This document shows, piece after piece, positions 1 to 5,235 of a DNA stretch of 5,680 nucleotides. The stretch covers positions 1 through 5,680 of the forward strand of contig DMKG01000165.1 of the NCBI GenBank assembly GCA_003454415.1. The letters are read 5' to 3'. Below the pieces are notes generated by a model that saw only the letters and a list, made by a program, of their open reading frames with translations, did not search any database and had not been told where the DNA came from. Origin of the DNA: Alphaproteobacteria bacterium (GTDB lineage Bacteria > Pseudomonadota > Alphaproteobacteria > UBA11222). The position numbers and the translations under genes are program-made. Positions within the stretch are counted from its first letter, which is position 1; the number at the start of each line of letters is the position of its first letter.

Positions 1-345
1 CGTTCGGTCAGCGCCCTTTACGGCCTGCCGGGGGAAACCCGCATCTTTCCCGGCCATGATTACGAGCAAAAAGGCCGCGCCCCCGCATGGGAAACCAGTA
101 TTGCCGACTCCATCAAGAATAACGTGCACATCAAGGAGGGAGTGAGTGAGCAGGATTTCGTCACCTACCGCGAAAGGCGCGACCGCGGCCTCTCCAAGCC
201 CGAACATTATTATCAGGCCCTGCAATTCAACATGGCGGGGGGCGCCGCCCCCGCGCCGGAGAGCAATGGCGTTTCCTATTTCCGCATCCCCGTGAACGCC
301 CTTTCCGCGGCGGCGAAACCTTTCAGGCTGCGCCTGGTGCACTGA
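1..345 (+). CDS. MBL-fold metallo-hydrolase, C-terminal part (5' end outside window)
   Basis: The reading frame is open from the first base and ends with TGA at 343-345, leaving 114 residues of a longer protein. Visible residues 9-21 read LPGETRIFPGHDY. This matches the late metal-ligand region of metallo-beta-lactamase-fold hydrolases of the glyoxalase II / persulfide dioxygenase (ETHE1-like) branch, where the His of PGHDY (visible residue 19) binds the active-site metal. The tail has a WETS...NNVHIKEGVSEQDF...RERRD segment and ends in NGVSYFRIPVNAL. I associate this pattern with proteobacterial proteins annotated only as MBL-fold metallo-hydrolases. The HxHxDH motif that would prove activity lies upstream of the window. 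A GTG at 124 is in frame but sits inside the conserved region, so it is not the start. The next gene's promoter begins about 10 bp after the stop, so the two are probably separate transcription units. The fold is fairly sure; the substrate is unknown. Confidence 0.82.
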   Translation, partial: RSVSALYGLPGETRIFPGHDYEQKGRAPAWETSIADSIKNNVHIKEGVSEQDFVTYRERRDRGLSKPEHYYQALQFNMAGGAAPAPESNGVSYFRIPVNALSAAAKPFRLRLVH

Positions 346-354
346 ACGGGTTCT

Positions 355-383
355 TTGAGTAAATAACATTTGTTATTTAAAAT
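355..383 (+). promoter_or_regulatory. sigma70-type promoter of the tetR-family gene
   Basis: TTGAGT at 355-360 (4 of 6 match to TTGACA) and TAAAAT at 378-383 (5 of 6 match to TATAAT) are separated by exactly 17 bp. Transcription would start near 390 and leave a leader of about 50 nt before the ATG at 441. The spacer is filled by the first palindrome and the -10 box touches the second, so a bound repressor would exclude RNA polymerase. The start site is inferred from spacing only. Confidence 0.6.
361..378. promoter_or_regulatory. TetR operator candidate 1
   Basis: The core is ATAACA-TT-TGTTAT at 363-376. The symmetry extends to 8-bp arms (AAATAACA / TGTTATTT) over the full 18 bp. It lies in the -35/-10 spacer of the promoter in front of the tetR-family gene. 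A near-identical copy starts 19 bp further on. A short inverted repeat repeated just upstream of a TetR-type gene is the usual layout of autorepression; which protein binds here is inferred. Confidence 0.6.
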
Positions 384-397
384 AACATTTGTTATTA
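380..397. promoter_or_regulatory. TetR operator candidate 2
   Basis: The core is ATAACA-TT-TGTTAT at 382-395, identical to the core 19 bp upstream, and the 18-bp unit differs from the first only in its last base. It overlaps the end of the proposed -10 box (378-383) and covers the predicted transcription start near 390. The 19-bp period is a little under two helical turns, so two dimers could sit on roughly the same face of the DNA. Confidence 0.6.
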
Positions 398-440
398 CAC
401 TCACGGTTCAAATCCGCAGGCCATAGCCGCGCCCCCGGAG

Positions 441-1067
441 ATGGAGGCCCATATAATAACAGATGTTATCGATCGCGGCGGGGCCGCTAGCCGGGGTGAA
501 AACAGCCCCCGCGCACGGGTTATCGAAGCCGCATGGGCGGTGATTGCCCAAACCGGCGCAGGCCATGCCAGCCTGCGGAATATCGCCGCCGCGATGCAGG
601 CCACGACGGGTCTTGTCACCCGCCATTTTCCTGACAAGCATTCCCTGCTTCTGGCCAGTCTCAGGCGCGCTACTGCAACCCTGATCGCAGCGGCGCATAA
701 CGCGGGCGCCGGACAGCAGGGCCTTGATCAGGCGCAGGCCATTCTACAGGCGGCGCTGCCAGGACGCCCGGGCGTGCAGAGGGCGTGGCGGGTCTGGATC
801 GCCTTTCTTGGGGAACTGCCGGGGAACGCAGATCTGGCGGCGGCGCATAAAGAGTGGCCGGGGGAGTTGCGCCGCATGCTGATCGCCGGTCTGCGCGAGG
901 CGCAACGGAGGGAGCAGATAAAGGCGCAGCTCTATTCCCCGCTTATCGCGGATGCGCTGGTGAACCAGCTGGTTGCGGTTGCGGTGCGCCAGGCGGCCGA
1001 TCCGGCGGCCATGCCAGAGGACAGTCTGAACGTCCTGCTGGCCATGCTGGTGGCTGGAGGGGAGTGA
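441..1067 (+). CDS. TetR/AcrR-family transcriptional regulator, BetI-like
   Basis: The protein has 208 residues, normal for a TetR repressor. Residues 24-70 form the DNA-binding domain: helix 1 (RARVIEAAWAVIAQTG), then the helix-turn-helix at about 44-63 (SLRNIAAAMQATTGLVTRHF) followed by PDK at 64-66, as in BetI-type regulators. Residues from about 75 on are a helical ligand/dimer domain with WRVWIAFLGEL, again BetI-like. The effector is unknown. The ATG at 441 is the only usual start codon upstream of the domain; the next in-frame one (GTG 540) would remove helix 1. Its ribosome-binding site is poor: GGAG at 437-440 touches the ATG with no spacing. Low expression, or an unusual start, is possible. 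Two palindromes in the promoter and one inside codons 6-10 suggest autorepression. The gene ends 10 bp from the end of the opposing DUF2459 gene, with no clear terminator between them. Confidence 0.88.
   Translation: MEAHIITDVIDRGGAASRGENSPRARVIEAAWAVIAQTGAGHASLRNIAAAMQATTGLVTRHFPDKHSLLLASLRRATATLIAAAHNAGAGQQGLDQAQAILQAALPGRPGVQRAWRVWIAFLGELPGNADLAAAHKEWPGELRRMLIAGLREAQRREQIKAQLYSPLIADALVNQLVAVAVRQAADPAAMPEDSLNVLLAMLVAGGE
456..469. promoter_or_regulatory. TetR operator candidate 3, inside the coding region
   Basis: ATAACA-GA-TGTTAT is the same 14-bp core as the two promoter palindromes apart from the two central bases. It lies 74 bp downstream of the second copy, within codons 6-10 of the tetR-family gene. 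Bound protein here could act as a roadblock or pair with the promoter sites by looping. A TATAAT hexamer at 452-457 overlaps it, but I see no -35 box at the right distance. Confidence 0.5.
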
Positions 1068-1077
1068 AGTCCGCCAG

Positions 1078-1683
1078 TCAACCCGCCTGCGCAGCGCATA
1101 GGGCTGCTGATTTCATCGCAGCTTCCGCGGTGATCCCCGCCCCGGCCGGACAGCCTGCAAGGCGCAGCGCCCGCGCAGTCCACACATTGCAGGTATTCAG
1201 CAGATGAAATTTTTCGCGCCCTGCGAAAAACCGGCTATCGCCATACAGGCCCCTTCCCATTCTTTTGATCCCGCCTTCGGCATCGCGTTCGTAAGCGTCC
1301 GCAATATACTGCGCCAGCCGCGCCATGCCCGCCGCATCCACCTGCAGGACGATGATTTGGCCAGGAGGATAACGCCGCGTCACCGGCCCGTTAAACCCCA
1401 CCAGATGCAGTACGCTGGGCGAGGGCCACAAGGCCGCCGTCAATGCCTGCAACAGGCTGGGATCGCGGGTCTGATAGAATCTTCTTTCACCCCAGCCGAT
1501 TTCCAGATATTCGCCGGGCGGCGCCTGCCGGTGCTCGGGCCAAAGCCCTTCAGGAATATCGCCGCGCCGGATGACAAGACCACTATGCCAGCCGTGATTA
1601 ACTACATGGAGAGTGGCGGCCTGCACGGGTGAAAACAGGGCGATGGCCAGTAATAGAACGGCAGCTGCGCGGCCTTGGGTCAA
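1078..1683 (-). CDS. Exported DUF2459 (TIGR02117-type) family protein
   Basis: With the TTG start at 1683-1681 the protein has 201 residues. It opens with a clean signal peptide: TQGR, a hydrophobic stretch at about 6-17, and a likely signal peptidase I site after VQA (20-22). The mature part shows the hallmarks of DUF2459: VVNHGWHSG (27-35, His30 and His33), EIGWGERRFY (61-70), and LNTCNVWTARALRLAG (162-177, Cys165). Biochemical function is unknown; the conserved His and Cys residues would fit an enzyme, but that is inference. It should act outside the cytoplasm. I prefer TTG to an ATG at 1845 because the longer version overlaps the upstream gene by over 160 bp and would bury the signal peptide. 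The TTG shares two bases with the TGA of the upstream methyltransferase gene (TTGA), which points to translational coupling in one transcript. Confidence 0.8.
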   Translation of the reverse strand: MTQGRAAAVLLLAIALFSPVQAATLHVVNHGWHSGLVIRRGDIPEGLWPEHRQAPPGEYLEIGWGERRFYQTRDPSLLQALTAALWPSPSVLHLVGFNGPVTRRYPPGQIIVLQVDAAGMARLAQYIADAYERDAEGGIKRMGRGLYGDSRFFAGREKFHLLNTCNVWTARALRLAGCPAGAGITAEAAMKSAALCAAQAG

Positions 1684-2444
1684 GGGGATACCGCCGTCGC
1701 CGCCCACACCCGGTGCAGCACCCGAAGCGGATCTTCTGGAAATTCTTCCGACAGCAGGGCTTGCAGTTCCGCATCGAACCGCGCCACGGCGTCTGGCGGC
1801 AGGCTGGCGGCGACGCCCGCGCTGGCGCGTATACGCCCACGCCATGCGGCATGGCTGTAGATGGCGTCTATATCAAATGAAAACGTCTCGATGTCCTGAA
1901 ACCCCGCGTCACCCATATCGCTCAGCCAGCGGGGATAAATCCCCTTGCCCCCGCCCAGTTTCCAGTGCGGATTATGCGCCTCGATCAGCGCTTCGGTAAG
2001 CTGCGCAACATTGCCGCTCTGGGGAATCCAGTCGAAATGGCAGATGATCAGCCGTCCGCCCGGCTTCAGCACCCGTCGGACCTCTGCGGCGGCGCGGGCG
2101 CGGTCAAACCAATGCCAGCATTGCCCGGCGCTCACCAAGTCGAAACTGGCGTCCGGCAGGCCGGTTGCTTCCGCCTTCGCCTCAATGTATTGCACCGTCA
2201 CGCCAGCGGCTGCGTCGAGCTGTTTTGCCTCCGCCATCAACGCGGATGAGGGATCAAGCCCGGTGACGTGGCAGCCGCGCAAGGCGAAACCCCGGGCAAC
2301 CGTTCCTGTTCCCGTTCCGAGATCCAGAAGGCGATGACAGCTTTGCACAAATCCTTCCCTTACAATCCTGTCAAAGAAGGCGTCCGGAAATCCCGCGCGA
2401 TATTGGCCGTAATCCTTGGCGGTTTTGCCAAAATCGATTTCCAC
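1680..2444 (-). CDS. Class I SAM-dependent methyltransferase (Methyltransf_11-like)
   Basis: The 254-residue protein carries the standard SAM-binding pattern. Motif I is LLDLGTGTGTVARGF (39-53), the acidic end of strand 2 is TGLDPS (61-66, Asp64), motif IV is FDLVSAGQCWHWFD (101-114), and LKPGGRLII (126-134) follows. The N-terminus (FGKTAKDYGQYRAGFP) resembles the 'YxxYRPxYP' entry of UbiE/TAM-like small-molecule methyltransferases. The acceptor substrate cannot be read from the sequence. The start is GTG (2444-2442), supported by an AAGGAAA ribosome-binding sequence a few bases before it. The stop overlaps the start of the exported DUF2459 gene as TTGA. It is transcribed away from the alpha/beta hydrolase and monooxygenase genes, sharing a short control region with them, so it could be co-regulated with them and modify a related metabolite. 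That link is inference. Confidence 0.87.
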   Translation of the reverse strand: MEIDFGKTAKDYGQYRAGFPDAFFDRIVREGFVQSCHRLLDLGTGTGTVARGFALRGCHVTGLDPSSALMAEAKQLDAAAGVTVQYIEAKAEATGLPDASFDLVSAGQCWHWFDRARAAAEVRRVLKPGGRLIICHFDWIPQSGNVAQLTEALIEAHNPHWKLGGGKGIYPRWLSDMGDAGFQDIETFSFDIDAIYSHAAWRGRIRASAGVAASLPPDAVARFDAELQALLSEEFPEDPLRVLHRVWAATAVSP

Positions 2445-2449
2445 TTTTG

Positions 2450-2456
2450 TTTCCTT
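2450..2456 (-). promoter_or_regulatory. Ribosome-binding site supporting the GTG start of the methyltransferase
   Basis: Read on the minus strand this is AAGGAAA. The AGGA core (2455-2452) lies 7 nt before the GTG at 2444-2442. No ATG is available nearby in this frame, so this site decides the start. Confidence 0.65.
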
Positions 2457-2487
2457 CAGAGTGGTCTGGCTGACCGGGATTATTAGC

Positions 2488-2516
2488 TTGAAACAATAAG
2501 TGATTAATGGCTCAAT
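2488..2516 (+). promoter_or_regulatory. Tentative promoter for the hydrolase/monooxygenase pair
   Basis: TTGAAA at 2488-2493 is a reasonable -35 box. At 17 bp spacing the -10 position (2511-2516) reads CTCAAT, only a 3 of 6 match. Such a weak -10 would suit a promoter that needs help or is controlled. Transcription would begin near 2523, leaving a leader of about 25 nt with the ribosome-binding site at 2534-2539. This would exclude the upstream GTG at 2500 as a start codon. Confidence 0.3.
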
Positions 2517-2520
2517 AAGT
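2494..2520. repeat. 8-bp direct repeat at 19-bp period in the divergent control region
   Basis: CAATAAGT occurs at 2494-2501 and again at 2513-2520; both copies are followed by one variable base and then A. They lie between the divergent methyltransferase and hydrolase genes. One copy directly follows the possible -35 box and the other covers the possible -10 region. This is a plausible two-site operator for a regulator not identified here. It does not resemble the ATAACA/TGTTAT palindromes at the tetR gene. Confidence 0.4.
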
Positions 2521-2533
2521 CACAAAAATAAAC

Positions 2534-2539
2534 AGGGAG
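2534..2539 (+). promoter_or_regulatory. Ribosome-binding site that sets the hydrolase start
   Basis: AGGGAG ends 8 nt before ATG at 2548-2550. The alternative GTG at 2500 has no comparable site and would add 16 low-complexity residues (INGSISHKNKQG...) unlike an alpha/beta hydrolase N-terminus. Confidence 0.7.
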
Positions 2540-2547
2540 ATCAGGGG

Positions 2548-3351
2548 ATGGCGGTTGCGGATCTTGCGGCGCAAGAAAAACAGGTCCAGATCGGCGGCGC
2601 AACATTGAAATATCTGGAGGCCGGAAACGGACCGCCTCTGCTGGTGCTGCATGGGGAACTGGGCTTTCCGGGCTGGACGGATTTTTATACCCAATTATCG
2701 AAGACGCGCAGGCTGATCGTGCTGCTGCATCCCGGCTTCGGGGTCAGTGACCGTATCGACTGGATCATGAATATCCGTGAGCTGGCGTGTTTTTACGCGC
2801 GTTTCCTGCAGGAACAGAAACTGGCCCCTATCGCCGTGCTCGGCTTTTCCCTGGGCGGCTGGATCGCTGCGGAAATGGCGGTGAACAACAGTGGGCTGTT
2901 CACCCATATGGCGCTGGTGGGGGCGGCCGGCATCCGTCCGCCAAAGGGAGAAATCCGCGATCTCTTCGACCGGCCCACCCAGCATTATATCGAGAACAGC
3001 GTGTTCGACCCCGTGGGGGCGCCGGAATTTTCCAAACTCTATGGCGGCGTGAGCCCGGAAAAACAATATGAGATGTGGGAGGACGCGCGCGCCGAAACCG
3101 CGCGGCTCGCCTGGGCCCCCTATATGTACAATCCGAGTCTTCCCTATCTGCTGCAGGGGATCAGCGGCCTTCCAACCCTGCTGGTCTGGGGCGGGGAAGA
3201 CAAGGTCGTGCCTGCCAGCGCTGGTGAGGTCTATGCCAATTCGATCCGCGGGGCGAAGCTGGAAATGTTCGACAAATGCGGGCATCTGCCGGAAATCGAA
3301 AAGAAGGACGAACTGCTCGCACGGCTGTTGGATTTCCTTGCCGCCAAATGA
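2548..3351 (+). CDS. Alpha/beta-fold hydrolase (meta-cleavage product hydrolase-like)
   Basis: From ATG 2548 the protein has 267 residues, typical of a single-domain alpha/beta hydrolase, with no signal peptide. The complete catalytic set is visible: oxyanion-hole region LVLHGE (32-37), HPGFGVSDR (61-69) as in the 'HPGxGxSd' block, nucleophile elbow GFSLGG (99-104, Ser101), acid WGGEDKVVP (214-222, Asp218), and CGHLPEIEK (244-252, His246). A cap region runs from about 130 to 200. The fold cleaves C-C, ester, lactone or epoxide-type bonds; the substrate is not readable. The next gene, a flavin monooxygenase, starts 24 bp after the stop with its own strong ribosome-binding site, so the two are almost certainly co-transcribed. 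The suggested job is to hydrolyse the oxygenated ester or lactone made by that enzyme. Fold and catalytic residues are firm; the pathway is inference. Confidence 0.88.
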   Translation: MAVADLAAQEKQVQIGGATLKYLEAGNGPPLLVLHGELGFPGWTDFYTQLSKTRRLIVLLHPGFGVSDRIDWIMNIRELACFYARFLQEQKLAPIAVLGFSLGGWIAAEMAVNNSGLFTHMALVGAAGIRPPKGEIRDLFDRPTQHYIENSVFDPVGAPEFSKLYGGVSPEKQYEMWEDARAETARLAWAPYMYNPSLPYLLQGISGLPTLLVWGGEDKVVPASAGEVYANSIRGAKLEMFDKCGHLPEIEKKDELLARLLDFLAAK

Positions 3352-3375
3352 AACATCCTTGAACGGGAGGCACCC

Positions 3376-4683
3376 ATGCATATCGGAACTTTCACGGAAC
3401 GCCCCTATGCGCATCTGCAGGAAAATGAAATCTACCGCAACGCCAGCTTCTTCGGCGTGTCCAACCGGCATTTCGACCCTAAATTAGGCGCGGAACTGTA
3501 CCACCGCTATCTGGACCAGAACGTGGCGGCGGAGGCCCTCGGTTTTGACGTGATCATGCTGAACGAGCATCACGCCAATCCCTTCACCATGGGGGCGGTG
3601 ATGGATGTGGAGGCGGCGATCCTTGCGGCGCGCACAAACCGTATCAAGATCGCGCTGATGGGTAATCCGCTGCCCATCGCCGATCCGCTGCGCCTTGCGG
3701 AGGAGCTTGCGGAAATCGACATGATCTCGCGCGGGCGGCTGGTGGCCGGCTGGGTGCGCGGCGCGGGTTCAGAGCAGATCGCGAATAACGTCAATCCCGC
3801 CTATAACCGGGAACGCTTTAACGAAGCCCATGACTTCATCCAGCAGGCCTGGACCCGGCCCGGTCCCTGGCGTTATGAAGGCAAGCACTATCATTACCGG
3901 CATGTCAATCCATGGGCGAGGCCCTATCAGCAGCCTGTTCCGGAGTGCTGGATACCCGGTCTGGTCAGTCCTGAGACGGTCGTCTGGGCGGCGCAGCACC
4001 GCTATCCCTATCTGGCGCTGGCGACCTTCCTGGAGCCGACCGTGGAGATGTGGGAAATGTACGCCGATGCGGCCGCCAAGGAGGGATATCAGGCGGGGCC
4101 GGAAAATTTCGGCTATCTGCAGAAGATCGTGGTGGCTGAAACTGAGGAAAAGGCGCAGGAACTGGGCCGGAACTGGCTCTATGGCGGCGGTCAGCCGGCT
4201 TTCGCCCGCCCGGAATGGATGTTCCCTTCAGGCTATAACTCCAAGGCGGCCACAGCTCGCCTGGCCAAGGCGTTCACCAATCCCGATACCGGCGATGTGG
4301 CGCTGGCGGCGTTCACCTATAGCGAGAATATGGACATCGCCGCCGCAAAGCGCAGCGTCGAAGCCAGCTACAAGGGCTTTCAGGACAGCAACCAGTTCAT
4401 CATCGGCACGCCGAAATCCGTCTTGCCGAAACTGCGCCATGTGCTGGAAATCCTGCGGCCGGGCATCTTCATCTGCTGGCACATCGAGGGCGGTTCGTTG
4501 AGCCGGGAAGACGCCATGACCAGCCTGCGTCTGTTAGGTACGGAGGTGCTGCCAGAAATGCGCAAATGGGCCAAGGAACTGGGTCTGACCAGCCCGGATG
4601 AGGTGAAGCCAGGCCCGCCCCCGCTGCCCGCCAATGGCAAGCGCCTGCCGGTGACCGGCAATCTTAGCCGCGCTGCGCAATAA
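3376..4683 (+). CDS. LLM-class (bacterial luciferase-like) flavin-dependent monooxygenase
   Basis: This 435-residue protein shows the luciferase-like TIM-barrel pattern: MHIGTFTERPY at strand 1, ALGFDVIMLNEHHANPF (54-70) with a Glu-His-His that aligns with the His pair of the luciferase alpha subunit, AARTNRIKIALMGNPLPIADPLRLAEELAEIDMIS (84-118), then GRLVAGWVRG (120-129) and PVPECWIPG (177-185). Members use reduced FMN from a partner reductase to oxygenate organic substrates, including Baeyer-Villiger oxidation (type II). No reductase gene lies in the window, so reduced flavin would come from elsewhere. The ATG at 3376 has GGGAGG at 3365-3370, an ideal spacing. Length exceeds the usual 330-380, with a Pro-rich C-terminal extension (PGPPPLPANGKR from residue 412). 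It forms a unit with the alpha/beta hydrolase 24 bp upstream. Class is firm; substrate is unknown. Confidence 0.88.
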   Translation: MHIGTFTERPYAHLQENEIYRNASFFGVSNRHFDPKLGAELYHRYLDQNVAAEALGFDVIMLNEHHANPFTMGAVMDVEAAILAARTNRIKIALMGNPLPIADPLRLAEELAEIDMISRGRLVAGWVRGAGSEQIANNVNPAYNRERFNEAHDFIQQAWTRPGPWRYEGKHYHYRHVNPWARPYQQPVPECWIPGLVSPETVVWAAQHRYPYLALATFLEPTVEMWEMYADAAAKEGYQAGPENFGYLQKIVVAETEEKAQELGRNWLYGGGQPAFARPEWMFPSGYNSKAATARLAKAFTNPDTGDVALAAFTYSENMDIAAAKRSVEASYKGFQDSNQFIIGTPKSVLPKLRHVLEILRPGIFICWHIEGGSLSREDAMTSLRLLGTEVLPEMRKWAKELGLTSPDEVKPGPPPLPANGKRLPVTGNLSRAAQ

Positions 4684-4687
4684 TTCC

Positions 4688-4710
4688 CTGGCCGGAGGGC
4701 CCCCGGTCAG
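4688..4710 (+). terminator. Possible terminator hairpin after the monooxygenase gene
   Basis: CTGGCCGG (4688-4695) pairs with CCGGTCAG (4703-4710) as an 8-bp stem with one G-T pair and a 7-nt loop, starting 5 nt after the TAA. The following bases are not a T-run, so intrinsic termination is doubtful; it could instead be an mRNA 3' end stabiliser. A second short GC stem (CGCGCC 4740-4745 with GGCGCG 4753-4758) follows, also without a T-run. Confidence 0.35.
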
Positions 4711-4788
4711 AATGATTTGGTCTCCTGTCGTCTTGGGCGCGCGCCTTCCTGGGGCGCGGCTGTGTAAGACGGCCGGGTCTATCCGCGT

Positions 4789-4817
4789 CTCGCAAAACTC
4801 AAAATTTATGCTATAGA
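4789..4817 (+). promoter_or_regulatory. Tentative tRNA-Leu promoter
   Basis: TATAGA at 4812-4817 fits a -10 box, with initiation near 4823, a few bases before the mature tRNA 5' end at 4830. The -35 position at 17 bp spacing (4789-4794, CTCGCA) matches poorly. The AT-rich patch at 4795-4815 stands out from the surrounding GC-rich sequence. Confidence 0.35.
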
Positions 4818-4829
4818 GCCATGCGTCGG

Positions 4830-4914
4830 GCGGACGTGGTGGAACTGGTAGACACGCCAGATTTAGGTTCTGGTGGCGCAAGCCGTGGGGGTTCGAGTCC
4901 CTTCGTCCGCACCA
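4830..4914 (+). tRNA. tRNA-Leu (anticodon UAG)
   Basis: An 85-nt class II tRNA folds fully by eye. The acceptor stem is GCGGACG (4830-4836) with CGTCCGC (4904-4910). The anticodon stem is CCAGA/TCTGG around loop TTTAGGT, placing anticodon TAG at 4864-4866. The extra arm is GGC-GCAA-GCC within 4874-4886. The T arm GGGGG-TTCGAGT-CCCTT (4887-4903) includes two wobble pairs. The discriminator is A4911, and CCA is encoded at 4912-4914. The long extra arm, A73 and the anticodon agree on leucine; it would read CUA and, by wobble, other CUN codons. Confidence 0.97.
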
Positions 4915-4921
4915 TTTTCCA

Positions 4922-4943
4922 GTTATTTGCAATTGGCGATAAC
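4922..4943. repeat. Interrupted palindrome 8 bp after the tRNA
   Basis: GTTAT (4922-4926) and ATAAC (4939-4943) are placed symmetrically around a central CAATTG (4930-4935), so 16 of 22 positions obey one dyad axis. No T-run follows, so it is not a standard tRNA terminator. It may be a protein-binding site or chance. Confidence 0.3.
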
Positions 4944-5178
4944 CTCGGTTCAGCCATTGCATATTCCAGTTTGCGCCGTCCTTTCAGGTTCTGGAATTTG
5001 TAATTCAGCATTGGCGTTTCTGATCAAAACCGGAATTTCACGGGCTCACAGCGTGAGGCATAAATAGCCCTTCCGTAATGTGTGCATTCCCTCACATTTT
5101 CGATCTTGATGGGAAACTTATGCCAAAAGCTTCAAGACGTATAGATCAATGATCGCTTCCTATGCTTGCTTTGAATTC

Positions 5179-5201
5179 GCCCTCCAGCCTGAAGAGGGCT
5201 G
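5179..5201 (+). promoter_or_regulatory. Alternative leader hairpins in front of the CBS gene
   Basis: GCCCTC (5179-5184) pairs perfectly with GAGGGC (5194-5199). Overlapping it, CAGCCT (5185-5190) pairs with GGGCTG (5196-5201) with one T-G pair. The two stems share bases and exclude one another. They lie about 20 nt before the ribosome-binding site of the CBS gene. There is no T-run, so any effect would be on RNA stability or translation rather than termination. Confidence 0.3.
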
Positions 5202-5235
5202 CGGTAAATAAACCTGACTGCAAGGAGATTCCAAA

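Larger units (their letters stand above)
4915..5235. other. Gene-free, AT-richer stretch between tRNA-Leu and the CBS gene
   Basis: I find no convincing gene on either strand over these 321 bp. Hand counting gives about 45% GC for 4921-5220, clearly below the GC-rich genes to the left. It contains a 22-bp interrupted palindrome directly after the tRNA, a small inverted repeat CTCAC-AGC-GTGAG (5045-5057), and two overlapping alternative stems in front of the CBS gene. Tiny frames at 5121 (10 codons) and 5162 (27 codons, running into the CBS start) lack support. No integrase fragment or second copy of the tRNA 3' end is visible. Confidence 0.5.

Noticed and set aside
405..417. GGTTCAAATCC resembling a tRNA T-loop, as a possible tRNA remnant or attachment site
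   Set aside because: Only about three stem pairs form and no acceptor, anticodon or CCA end surrounds it.
854..1632. Frames overlapping tetR and the DUF2459 gene on the other strand or frame
   Set aside because: They are Arg/Ala/Pro-rich shadow translations of GC-rich coding DNA with no domain pattern.
1684..1845. Longer DUF2459 protein starting at ATG 1845
   Set aside because: It would overlap the methyltransferase by more than 160 bp, adds Arg/Ala-rich sequence without family resemblance, and hides a clean signal peptide at the TTG.
2500..2547. GTG start of the hydrolase at 2500
   Set aside because: There is no ribosome-binding site, it lies inside the likely promoter and repeat region, and ATG 2548 has a well-spaced AGGGAG.
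4865..4994. AGGTTCTGG in the tRNA anticodon arm (4865-4873) and again at 4986-4994, as a possible attachment-site repeat
   Set aside because: It is only 9 bp, with no integrase or extended identity; chance is sufficient.
4534..5011. Open frames across and antisense to the tRNA-Leu (e.g. VRTKGLEPPRLAPPEP, GRRDSNPHGLRHQNLN, and sense VVELVDTPDLGSGGASRGG)
   Set aside because: These are translations of tRNA-Leu sequence that recur in databases as spurious proteins; the tRNA folds completely.
5112..5141. GGAAAC...CGTA in front of the CBS gene as an EcfG-type stress promoter
   Set aside because: The -35 box is not GGAAC and the spacing of about 20 bp is too long for that class.
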